A stretch of DNA of 5,310 nt, from contig CALYVE010000142.1 of assembly GCA_945492935.1 (NCBI GenBank), positions 1 through 5,310 of the forward strand. The letters run 5' to 3'. The translations under genes were made by a program, and so were the position numbers. The notes beneath the pieces are model-generated. The model made no database searches and was not told where the DNA came from. It saw only the letters and a list, made by a program, of their open reading frames with translations. Origin of the DNA: an uncultured Lachnospiraceae bacterium (GTDB lineage: Bacteria; Bacillota; Clostridia; Lachnospirales; Lachnospiraceae). Below, in pieces: positions 1 through 5,310 of this stretch; position 1 is the stretch's first letter; each line of letters opens with the position of its first letter.

Positions 1-492
1 ACCTTTATGTGCAATACCATCAACGCCCCGCGCAAGACCACTGATTATCGAATAATTATGTTTCGCAAGATTTTCAGCAAAATAGTTTGCCATCTGACTA
101 CCGTAAACCGAAGGCGTTCTGGCTCCGACAATTCCTATACATCTATTATGTATACGAAGATTTTCGCGTATTATTCCTTTTACAAATAAAACAATCGGCG
201 GATCATAAATTTGTTTAAGCTTCACAGGATAGGAAGAATGATTAAAATGAATAACCTGTATTCCACGCTCGTATAGCTTATCATAATGCTGCCTTGCAAA
301 CTCCAAATTTTTTTGATTTTCAATAGTATCAAACCATTCCAAAAAACCGGCTTTTTCATAATCCTCTTTTGTTGCCTGATATACGGATTGAAACGACATA
401 AAGTATTCAATTAACGTTTTTTTATTGCGAAGACTGATACCTTTTATTTCATTTAGCCAAAGGGCACATATGGTTTCTTCATATAAATTCAT
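1..492 (-). CDS. dprA: DNA-processing protein DprA/Smf, N-terminal part (cut by window edge)
   Basis: DprA binds incoming single-stranded DNA in the cytoplasm and loads RecA on it during natural transformation; it is also conserved in many bacteria not known to be competent. The frame is open from the ATG to the left edge, giving 164 residues of a family usually about 290-370 long, so the C-terminal half lies outside. Residues 1-110 are the helical N-terminal region. The Rossmann-like core then begins with IGIVGARTPSVYGSQMA (about 119-135), and the hallmark SGLARGVDGIAHKG (151-164) sits at the edge. The start is supported by GAGGTG seven bases upstream. Start and ribosome binding site both lie inside the end of comM (14-base overlap), implying translational coupling. 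No frameshift or stop is seen in the visible part. In related Clostridia topA often follows; this cannot be checked here. The family call is secure. Confidence 0.95.
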   Translation of the reverse strand, partial: MNLYEETICALWLNEIKGISLRNKKTLIEYFMSFQSVYQATKEDYEKAGFLEWFDTIENQKNLEFARQHYDKLYERGIQVIHFNHSSYPVKLKQIYDPPIVLFVKGIIRENLRIHNRCIGIVGARTPSVYGSQMANYFAENLAKHNYSIISGLARGVDGIAHKG

Positions 493-2011
493 CAGTTAAC
501 ACCTCACTGTTTCTGTAAAATATTGCTTCAAGCAAGTGTTTTTTACTTATCTTTTCCTCATGATCCATATCTGCTATCGTACGGGTCAAACGTAATATGC
601 GATACAATCCCCTTGCACTCAGCTTGCACTTATTAAAGGTTTTTTCCAGTATTTCATGTTCCTCAATCCCAAGATTTATGTATTTTTTTATCAGTTTTCC
701 ATCAAGCTGTGAATTAAAGCATATTTCATCTTCCTTATATCTTTTTTTCTGTATTTCTCTTACACAACTAACACGATTTCTGATTTCCTCGGATGAACTT
801 TGTTTGTTATCATTGAACATATCCTTATATTCAATCTGACGAACCTCCATATTAATATCAATTCGATCAAGTAAGGGACCGCTTATTTTACTTTGATATC
901 TTTTGATTTGTTGATAACTGCATGAGCATCGGTTTCGGTCCGGATAATATCCACATGGGCACGGATTCATCGCCGCAATCAGCATAAAATCTGCCGGATA
1001 TACATAGGAAGCATTCACGCGCGAAATCATTATTTTGCGTTCCTCCATAGGTTGTCTTAATACCTCAAGCACAGATTTTTTAAATTCCGGCAATTCATCC
1101 AAAAACAATACACCACGATGCGACAGGCTTATTTCACCGGGTCGGGGATATAAGCCACCCCCTACTAACGCCTGTTCCGAAATCGTGTGATGCGGCGATC
1201 GAAACGGTCGGTTTGTCATAAGCTTTCCTGCATCCGTAAGCAGGTTACTTACGCTATATATTTTTGTAACCTCCATTTGTTCTTCAAATGTCAAATCAGG
1301 CAAAATGGTAGGCATGCGCTTTGCAAGCATACTTTTCCCGGAGCCTGCAGCCCCCGTCATTAAAAGATTATGAAAACCGGAAGCAGCTATTTCCATGCCG
1401 CGTTTTAGTGTTTCTTGCCCCTTTATATCTGAAAAATCAATGGTTTGCTTTATTTTGTTTGTTACAAATGTATCATTTTCCTTTTGTTTATCCGGTAGAA
1501 TTTGCTCTTGTAAGTAATCTACAACTTCATTTAAGGATGAAGCACCAATGACCGTCATATTTTCAACAAGCATAGCTTCTCTAACATTCGTCATAGGCAC
1601 AATACATTGTGTAATTCCATGTTTGCTGCAGCTATGTACCATCGGTAAAATTCCCGGAACTGCTTTGATTGTTCCGTCGAGACCAATTTCCCCGATTATA
1701 ACAAGCTTCGAAAAATCAACCTCACCAAACAGCCCCATTGCATTTAAAACAGCAATTGCTATCGGTAGATCAAAACTCGTTCCATCTTTTCTTATATTAC
1801 CCGGTGATAAATTGATTGTTATTCGTTTGGGTGGTAAATGAAATCCAGAATTCTTAAGAGCCGTTCGAACACGTTCACCGGCTTCCTTAACAGATGAGGA
1901 AAGATAACCGACCATCGTGAATGTTGGCAGACCTTCATTCACGTCTGCCTCAACGCCAATTGGTATACCCTCAATACCAATCAGCGAGCAACTTATTATT
2001 TGTCCATACAT
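479..2011 (-). CDS. comM: ComM/YifB family Mg-chelatase-like AAA+ ATPase
   Basis: Complete, 510 residues, the usual length for the family. ComM of Vibrio and Haemophilus is a hexameric helicase that promotes branch migration when transforming DNA is integrated; its role in Clostridia is inferred from homology. Residues 1-170 form the N-terminal Lon-protease-like/ChlI-type domain (conserved GLPTFTMVG, KEAGERVRTALKNSGF and NLSPGNIRKDGTSFDLPIA). The AAA+ module follows: Walker A GAAGSGKS (220-227, K226), RSPHHT (271-276), GGG (284-286), Walker B VLFLDE (301-306, D305/E306) and sensor 1 N349. A four-cysteine cluster (C351, C353, C362, C364) probably binds zinc. LLDRID (380-385) and the sensor-2 region SARGLYRILRLTRTIADM (465-482) complete the family pattern. 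The ATG has AAAGGGG six bases upstream. The stop overlaps the start of dprA. Just upstream is the terminator of the preceding operon, so the pair probably has its own promoter, which I could not place firmly. Confidence 0.97.
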   Translation of the reverse strand: MYGQIISCSLIGIEGIPIGVEADVNEGLPTFTMVGYLSSSVKEAGERVRTALKNSGFHLPPKRITINLSPGNIRKDGTSFDLPIAIAVLNAMGLFGEVDFSKLVIIGEIGLDGTIKAVPGILPMVHSCSKHGITQCIVPMTNVREAMLVENMTVIGASSLNEVVDYLQEQILPDKQKENDTFVTNKIKQTIDFSDIKGQETLKRGMEIAASGFHNLLMTGAAGSGKSMLAKRMPTILPDLTFEEQMEVTKIYSVSNLLTDAGKLMTNRPFRSPHHTISEQALVGGGLYPRPGEISLSHRGVLFLDELPEFKKSVLEVLRQPMEERKIMISRVNASYVYPADFMLIAAMNPCPCGYYPDRNRCSCSYQQIKRYQSKISGPLLDRIDINMEVRQIEYKDMFNDNKQSSSEEIRNRVSCVREIQKKRYKEDEICFNSQLDGKLIKKYINLGIEEHEILEKTFNKCKLSARGLYRILRLTRTIADMDHEEKISKKHLLEAIFYRNSEVLTDEFI

Positions 2012-2051
2012 AAGATACCCCTTTCACCTCTCCGGGCACTTTTGTATGTAT

Positions 2052-2087
2052 AAAACACGTGCAAACGACAAAAGCCATCTGCACGTG
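2052..2087 (-). terminator. Intrinsic terminator after the flavin-reductase-like gene
   Basis: Read on the minus strand, 2087-2056 folds into an uninterrupted 14-pair stem. The eight outer pairs are perfect (CACGTGCA with TGCACGTG) and the six inner pairs (GATGGC with GTCGTT) include three G-U wobbles. They close a UUUU loop. The stem is followed directly by TTTTAT. It begins six bases after the stop codon of the upstream gene, the normal place for a Rho-independent terminator. The plus-strand reading lacks a comparable U-run, so termination is expected only for leftward transcription. Confidence 0.88.
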
Positions 2088-2093
2088 AAATTA

Positions 2094-2657
2094 TTACTGT
2101 TTACGGACGCTGTATCCAAAGCTTCCGATATTTTCTCCTAACGTATAATACTGACCGTGAGAGTAAGCTACTAAATTTGCTTTATCAAGGTCAAATTTGC
2201 CTTTTTCATCTAAATATTTATCATCAACCTGCACTGCTGTAACCTCAGCAAGGAACATATCATGAGAGCCAAGCTCAAGCACCTGCGTAACCTTACATTC
2301 GATATTTACAGGACTTTCAACAATAATCGGTACGGATACAGTCTTTGCTTCCCCCTTCGTAAGCTTTGTTTCAGCAAATTTATCAATATCGCGACCTGAT
2401 TTTACGCCACAATAATCCATGGCATATGTAAGTTCTTTGGAAATAAGATTGATAACAAACTCCCCGTTTTTGCAAAGTAATTCATGTGAATATCTTGATT
2501 TACGTACAGAAATTGATACCATCGCCGGATCCGAGTTAATCGTACCCGTCCAAGCAATCGTAACGATATTTGAAATATCCTTACCGTCTCCTACCGTAAC
2601 CATAACAGCAGGGACAGGATATAACATATTCCCCGGCTTCCATAATTCTTTTGACAT
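2094..2657 (-). CDS. Flavin reductase-like domain protein (flavoredoxin type, FMN-binding split barrel)
   Basis: 187 residues, a typical length for single-domain flavin-reductase-like/flavoredoxin proteins. Members bind FMN in a split beta-barrel, usually as dimers, and pass electrons from NAD(P)H or from protein partners; the substrate here cannot be told. Family features: PVPAVMVTVGD near residues 15-24, NIVTIAWTGTINSDPAMVSISV (30-51) including the stretch that usually contacts the FMN phosphate, RYSHELL (55-61), GEFVINL (65-71), CGVKSGRDIDKF (83-94) and the C-terminal HGQYYTLGENIGSFGYSVRK (167-186). There is no signal peptide or membrane segment, so it is cytoplasmic. The start is only two bases after the stop of the alarmone synthetase gene, and its GGAGGA sequence is embedded in that gene's last codons with six-base spacing. 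This indicates translation coupled to the synthetase. It is the last gene of its operon, followed at once by a strong terminator. No obvious defects. Confidence 0.9.
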   Translation of the reverse strand: MSKELWKPGNMLYPVPAVMVTVGDGKDISNIVTIAWTGTINSDPAMVSISVRKSRYSHELLCKNGEFVINLISKELTYAMDYCGVKSGRDIDKFAETKLTKGEAKTVSVPIIVESPVNIECKVTQVLELGSHDMFLAEVTAVQVDDKYLDEKGKFDLDKANLVAYSHGQYYTLGENIGSFGYSVRKQ

Positions 2658-2659
2658 AA

Positions 2660-3328
2660 TTAATCCTCCAACATATTACGAATTTCTTGCATCTTATAAT
2701 CGAGTGCTGATATAGTATCCGCACATTTTTTGAGCTCCTGCTCTATTATTTCAGGATGCTTTAAATTATCTTTTTTATATTTAAGCTTATGATCGAGACT
2801 TGCCCAGAAATCCATGGCAATCGTACGGAACTGTACCTCAACATTCATCTGCTTTGTCTCATCTGAAAGATAAATCGGAACTGAAACAATCAGATGAAGA
2901 CTTCGATAACCATTTTTCTTTGGATTACGTATATAATCCTTGACTGTCACGACCTTAATATCATCCTGCTTTGAAAGCAAATCTGACAACGTATAAATAT
3001 CTTCAGGGAACGAGCAAATTACACGTACACCCGCTATATCAGTCAAATTATTTTCAATATTTTCAATTGTAATATCCAACCCTTTTTTCTGTAATTTACG
3101 AATAATGCTAATCGGTTGTTTTACTCTGCATTTGATAGATTCAAAAGGATTACGATTGTGTCGAAGCGTAAACTCCGTATTCAATATCTTAAGCTTTGTC
3201 TCAATCTCCATCAAAGCACATTCATAATTCATCATTAAGTCGATAAATGGTTGCATATCTTTCAGGGTCTGTTCCGGGTTTTCTGTATTTACCAAAACCT
3301 CAAGACCCATATCTGTTGCCTTATTCAT
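2660..3328 (-). CDS. Small alarmone synthetase, (p)ppGpp synthetase (RelP/RelQ type)
   Basis: A stand-alone GTP pyrophosphokinase that transfers pyrophosphate from ATP to GDP or GTP, making stringent-response alarmones in the cytoplasm. At 222 residues it matches single-domain small alarmone synthetases; the HD hydrolase and the TGS and ACT regions of long Rel are absent, so it should only synthesise. Synthetase motifs in order: the basic ATP-side segment NPFESIKCRVKQPISIIRKL (60-79), DIAGVRVICSF (97-107, metal-binding D97), KDYIRNPKKNGYRSLHLIV (130-148, the guanine-stacking tyrosine expected at Y141), VEVQFRTIAMDFWASLDHK (163-181, catalytic E164) and a helical C-terminus such as drives tetramer formation in RelQ. 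The start is placed at the internal ATG because GAGGTG lies six bases before it; a GTG nine bases upstream in frame is part of that same sequence. RelP versus RelQ cannot be settled by eye. It lies 28 bases after the phosphoesterase gene and is coupled to the flavin-reductase gene. Confidence 0.94.
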   Translation of the reverse strand: MNKATDMGLEVLVNTENPEQTLKDMQPFIDLMMNYECALMEIETKLKILNTEFTLRHNRNPFESIKCRVKQPISIIRKLQKKGLDITIENIENNLTDIAGVRVICSFPEDIYTLSDLLSKQDDIKVVTVKDYIRNPKKNGYRSLHLIVSVPIYLSDETKQMNVEVQFRTIAMDFWASLDHKLKYKKDNLKHPEIIEQELKKCADTISALDYKMQEIRNMLED

Positions 3329-3334
3329 TGTAAC

Positions 3335-3340
3335 CACCTC
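3335..3340 (-). promoter_or_regulatory. Ribosome binding site that fixes the synthetase start
   Basis: GAGGTG sits six bases upstream of the ATG at 3328. An in-frame GTG at 3337 would give three extra residues (M-V-T), but that GTG is the second half of the ribosome binding site itself and has no other Shine-Dalgarno sequence in front. The ATG is therefore the better start. Confidence 0.75.
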
Positions 3341-3356
3341 TTGTTATGCAAATAAA

Positions 3357-4340
3357 CTAGCTCTTAAGTGCCGCCATGAACAGCTCTTTAATCTTATCCT
3401 GATACACCGCTCCAAACCGTGAAAGCATATCATTTCCAACAAAACCGCCTGCCATCGCTGCATGTCCGCCGCCCGAACCATATCCTTCTAATGCCTTTCG
3501 AACAAGCTTTCCGGCATCTACCCCGTACTTTTCACTTCGAACAGAGAATTTAATTCCTGCGGCATTCACCGAATAGACAACGGAAACATCGACAACATCA
3601 AGGGATAAAATAAAGTCTGAAATAATTGCCACAAGGGAATTCGGACATTCAAACGGAATATAGGAAAAACCAACATCGTCAAACACTTCGATATTTTCAA
3701 TTGCCGCTCCATATGCAGACAAATCATGAAATTCAATCGTAGAATTGTACATAGATGAAAGTAAATTCCAATCAGCATATTGATACAGATATGCAATCAT
3801 ATCAACGTCAAGCTGTTTTACTCCACGAATCAAATCATCCGTATCCATTTTAATTCCATATGCAAGTGCTGTAGCAACTTTGCAATCGATAGGAATATTC
3901 ATCGTCTTGTAATAATTTGTGACAATACTTGCACAAGCACCTGTAATCGTAATATCTTGATACCGGTACTCCTTTGTTTCAACAAAAATCGGATGATGAT
4001 CCACACATGCAACTTCATTCCCTGGTAAATCTGTTGTGTTTGCATTCGGCTTTTGACAGTCAACATTTACAATATAGTCTTCTTCCTTCATATCATCAAT
4101 CTCATCATATGAAAAAATCTCTATATCAAACGCTTCCATCATCTTGCGCGTATTAAACCGGTCGATACTTCCGACATAGCATATTCTGGATTGTATACCA
4201 TAGTATTCCAGAAACTTCTGCAACCCGAATGCACTCGAAATAGCATCCGGATCCGGAAAATTATGTGTTTGTAAATAAACCTTATGACCTTCTAGTAACC
4301 GAACAAGCTGCATAGGAAATGGTGTAGTCTGTGTTGTCAT
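3357..4340 (-). CDS. DHH/DHHA1 family phosphoesterase (NrnA-like)
   Basis: 327 residues from the chosen start, normal for single-unit DHH/DHHA1 enzymes. Relatives are cytoplasmic, manganese-dependent phosphoesterases: NrnA acts on very short RNAs and on pAp, and other members act on linear or cyclic dinucleotides. Metal-binding motifs are complete: motif I HNFPDPDA (H26, D30, D32), motif II VNVDCQ (D94), the name-giving VDHHP (D114, H115, H116) and motif IV KMDTDDL (D166). The DHHA1 substrate-binding part ends with GSGGGHAAMAGGF (288-300, H293). Motif I reads DPD where textbook NrnA has DGD, so this may be a separate subgroup and its substrate is open. The start at 4340 is preferred because GGAG lies six bases before it; the longer ATG at 4352 contributes bases to that site and has little in front. 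The gene follows the small membrane protein and precedes the alarmone synthetase by 28 bases, suggesting a nucleotide-signalling or RNA-turnover operon. Confidence 0.92.
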   Translation of the reverse strand: MTTQTTPFPMQLVRLLEGHKVYLQTHNFPDPDAISSAFGLQKFLEYYGIQSRICYVGSIDRFNTRKMMEAFDIEIFSYDEIDDMKEEDYIVNVDCQKPNANTTDLPGNEVACVDHHPIFVETKEYRYQDITITGACASIVTNYYKTMNIPIDCKVATALAYGIKMDTDDLIRGVKQLDVDMIAYLYQYADWNLLSSMYNSTIEFHDLSAYGAAIENIEVFDDVGFSYIPFECPNSLVAIISDFILSLDVVDVSVVYSVNAAGIKFSVRSEKYGVDAGKLVRKALEGYGSGGGHAAMAGGFVGNDMLSRFGAVYQDKIKELFMAALKS

Positions 4341-4346
4341 AGTTTT

Positions 4347-4350
4347 CTCC
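4347..4350 (-). promoter_or_regulatory. Ribosome binding site that fixes the phosphoesterase start
   Basis: GGAG lies six bases before the ATG at 4340. The alternative in-frame ATG at 4352 overlaps this site (ATGGAG) and is preceded only by a weak AAAAGA. The longer frame would add four residues (MEKT). The choice of 4340 is an inference from spacing. Confidence 0.6.
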
Positions 4351-4368
4351 ATAGAATTAATCTTTTGC

Positions 4369-4506
4369 TTAGCAACGACAAAGTAACAAGTACGCTCCCG
4401 CCAACAATAAAATTGCGATAAAAAATTCTACAAATCCACTGATAAAGTACGATATCAGTATGCCGATCGCAATAAATAACATCGCAAAACCAACAAAAGA
4501 CCTCAT
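4369..4506 (-). CDS. Small hydrophobic membrane protein of 45 residues, unknown function
   Basis: I do not recognise a named family. The frame encodes 45 residues that are almost entirely hydrophobic. A first segment (about residues 4-22, rich in F, I, L, A and G) and a second (about 26-43, with AILLLAGAYLLL) are separated by a short SGF turn. The only charged residues are R2, E27 and R44. Two tandem membrane helices, or one long one, are likely, with a cysteine pair at the very C-terminus (C-R-C). That it is a real gene is supported by GGAG five bases before the ATG, by filling the gap between two conserved genes on the same strand, and by a stop 16 bases or more before the next start. It would be the first gene of the operon if the promoter proposed at 4536-4564 is right. 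Gene callers with a length cut-off would miss it. It could be a membrane tether, a small regulator or a leader peptide; nothing visible decides this. Confidence 0.72.
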   Translation of the reverse strand: MRSFVGFAMLFIAIGILISYFISGFVEFFIAILLLAGAYLLLCRC

Positions 4507-4535
4507 GTCTACTCCAAAACGGCAAAATCTATGCT

Positions 4536-4564
4536 TTTGTATAGTTTATGCATGTACATGACAA
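4536..4564 (-). promoter_or_regulatory. Candidate sigma-A-type promoter for the small-protein/phosphoesterase/synthetase operon
   Basis: On the minus strand TTGTCA (4564-4559, five of six to the -35 consensus) is followed after 17 bases by TACAAA (4541-4536, four of six to the -10). An overlapping TATACA at 4543-4538 gives a 15-base spacer instead. The site is 30 bases before the small membrane protein start, in the longest gap between gerW and the synthetase group. No convincing terminator precedes it, so read-through from gerW is also possible. Confidence 0.35.
4551..4560. repeat. Perfect 10-base palindrome CATGTACATG at the candidate promoter
   Basis: CATGTACATG reads the same on both strands. 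It overlaps the end of the proposed -35 box and most of the spacer, where a repressor operator could act. AT-rich DNA throws up such short palindromes by chance, and no second copy was noticed in this window, so an operator role is only a possibility. Confidence 0.3.
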
Positions 4565-4572
4565 AAAAGAAC

Positions 4573-4983
4573 TTAGATTATTTCATCCTGTGCAATTTCT
4601 TCAATTGCTTCCTGAATGGCTTCTTCCTCTTCTTCATTCTTATTCTTGCCAATCAGATTGCCTATTTTGTCAACGACCTCCGGTACCATATCAAGTATTT
4701 TACTAACTGTGTCCTCACCCTTAACACTAATCATCTTCGCGTGACCATTCTGAATAACAAGTACGGCTGAAGGAGACATTTTTCCACCCATACCTCCGGC
4801 CGCCGAATTGCCATTTGCTCCTTTTGCAAAAGCACCCGTAGCAATTCCGAAATTGACATCTACAAGCGGTAAAATAATAGTGTCTCCGACTTTTGTAGGC
4901 TCACCAACAACCGTCTTTGTTGTGAGCATTGACTCCATCCCCTTAAACATTGCACCAAGTGCATCATTAAATTCATTTGCCAT
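4573..4983 (-). CDS. gerW: GerW/YtfJ family sporulation-type protein
   Basis: 136 residues. In Bacillus subtilis YtfJ (GerW) is made during sporulation and affects spore germination, but the family also occurs in bacteria not known to form spores, so the molecular function remains unclear. Family features: an N-terminal helix (FNDALGAMFKGMESML, 5-20), VVGEPTKVGDTIILPLVDVNFGIATG (25-50) matching the family's VGEP...TIIP...V.FG pattern, a glycine-rich loop (about 54-67, with GGMGGK), SPSAVLVIQNG (70-80) and a short K-x-ISV strand. The C-terminus, from about 115, is a highly acidic run of glutamates with isoleucine and alanine, probably a charged helix. There is no signal peptide or membrane segment. 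The start has AAGGAGG eight bases upstream. It lies 30 bases after a DUF2953 gene, the same order as ytfI-ytfJ in Bacillus, which strengthens the call. Confidence 0.92.
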   Translation of the reverse strand: MANEFNDALGAMFKGMESMLTTKTVVGEPTKVGDTIILPLVDVNFGIATGAFAKGANGNSAAGGMGGKMSPSAVLVIQNGHAKMISVKGEDTVSKILDMVPEVVDKIGNLIGKNKNEEEEEAIQEAIEEIAQDEII

Positions 4984-5013
4984 TTTATTTTCCTCCTTAT
5001 ATATCGAACTTTT

Positions 5014-5310
5014 TTACTTTGTTATACGTTTTAATGCTTTTAGTGTACGCCAAATATTAATATTTAAGGCAATCCGCAGCAAATATCCAATTCGAATTTT
5101 GCCCTTTATGCTTAAATCTGCTTCTATTACATTGTTGTAAAAATCAGGCTGAACGGATAAATGCTTTTGATACATAAATGGCATCAGGCTTAAATATCCT
5201 GTAATTTGACCGGTCTTATATGGTTCCTCAAAGCCATAATGAAAAAAACCTTTTGCCTTTCGCGGCAAAATGTGTTTCAACACACTCGAAAGATATTTCT
5301 TAAGATATGC
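5014..5310 (-). CDS. DUF2953 (YtfI-like) protein, C-terminal end (cut by window edge)
   Basis: The frame is open from the right edge to a TAA at 5016-5014 and gives 98 residues of a protein that starts outside the window. An in-frame GTG at 5283 is not the real start, since the frame continues upstream without a stop. The visible part fits the C-terminus of DUF2953 proteins: a basic stretch ending HILPRKAKGF, then HYGFEEPYKTGQITGYLSLM (family pattern G.dP..TG...g), a short hydrophobic segment, LSVQPDF, and IEADLSIKGKIRIGYLLRIAL before a basic tail. Members are Firmicute proteins of unknown function, usually with an N-terminal membrane segment, which would lie outside here. Placement directly before gerW, 30 bases away, matches the ytfI-ytfJ pair and often a scpA-scpB-DUF2953-gerW cluster. 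The family assignment rests on a short part plus context. Confidence 0.8.
   Translation of the reverse strand, partial: AYLKKYLSSVLKHILPRKAKGFFHYGFEEPYKTGQITGYLSLMPFMYQKHLSVQPDFYNNVIEADLSIKGKIRIGYLLRIALNINIWRTLKALKRITK

Noticed and set aside
222..410. Minus-strand frame of 62 residues
   Set aside because: It lies in another frame inside dprA, whose own frame shows clear family motifs; no good ribosome binding site or recognisable content.
1548..1841. Plus-strand frame of 97 residues antisense to comM
   Set aside because: It arises from the codon bias of the conserved comM sequence on the other strand; no ribosome binding site and no family resemblance. The plus-strand frames at 2419-2715, 4808-5140 and elsewhere were dropped for the same reason.
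3566..3796. Minus-strand frame of 76 residues inside the phosphoesterase gene
   Set aside because: A shadow of the DHH/DHHA1 gene in another frame; composition and location give no support.
4337..4525. Minus-strand frame of 62 residues rich in W, C and F in the gap after gerW
   Set aside because: The overlapping 45-residue frame has the better-placed ribosome binding site, clean membrane-helix composition and compatible spacing; this longer frame lacks a Shine-Dalgarno sequence and runs into the phosphoesterase start.
4561..4575. Run of A/T just after the gerW stop as a possible terminator
   Set aside because: On the minus strand there is a TTTTTT run, but no stable stem precedes it; the few complementary bases (GAA with TTC) are too short.
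1..5310. Insertion sequences, CRISPR repeats, tRNA genes, riboswitches or a toxin-antitoxin or defence locus
   Set aside because: No direct repeat arrays, no transposase or recombinase motifs, no cloverleaf-like segments and no gaps large enough for structured leaders were seen; all genes fit conserved chromosomal families except the small membrane protein.

Overview
The window is a compact, low-GC stretch of bacterial chromosome with every gene on the minus strand, strong AGGAGG-like ribosome binding sites and very short intergenic gaps. The gene content (a GerW/YtfJ sporulation-type protein behind a DUF2953 protein, a stand-alone small alarmone synthetase, and a comM-dprA pair) points to a Firmicute of the class Clostridia, plausibly a Lachnospiraceae-like gut organism. 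That assignment rests on protein style and gene order only. I see no mobile element, CRISPR array, tRNA or rRNA, and no intergenic gap above about 85 bases.

Transcription runs from right to left. At the right edge (5310-5014) is the C-terminal end of a DUF2953 protein, followed by a GerW/YtfJ family protein (4983-4573). These are neighbours in many Firmicutes (ytfI-ytfJ in Bacillus). A 66-base gap holds a plausible promoter and a palindrome. It leads into a second gene group: a 45-residue hydrophobic membrane protein (4506-4369), a DHH/DHHA1 phosphoesterase (4340-3357), a RelP/RelQ-type (p)ppGpp synthetase (3328-2660) and a flavin-reductase-like FMN protein (2657-2094). Gaps within the group are 2 to 28 bases. 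It ends in a near-perfect intrinsic terminator (2087-2052) only six bases after the last stop codon.

Downstream lies a DNA-uptake and recombination pair: complete comM (2011-479) and the N-terminal half of dprA (492-1, running off the left edge), overlapping by 14 bases and probably translationally coupled. ComM is a AAA+ helicase that aids branch migration of incoming DNA, and DprA loads RecA on single strands.

The point most worth attention is the middle operon. It couples an enzyme family that degrades short RNA or linear nucleotides (DHH/DHHA1) with one that makes alarmones (SAS), and adds a flavoprotein and a small membrane protein. Most of the window is otherwise conserved housekeeping content, and I do not see convincing evidence of a wholly new system. 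Two start codons (the synthetase and the phosphoesterase) are better placed internally than at the longest open frame, because the ribosome binding site overlaps the upstream candidate start.
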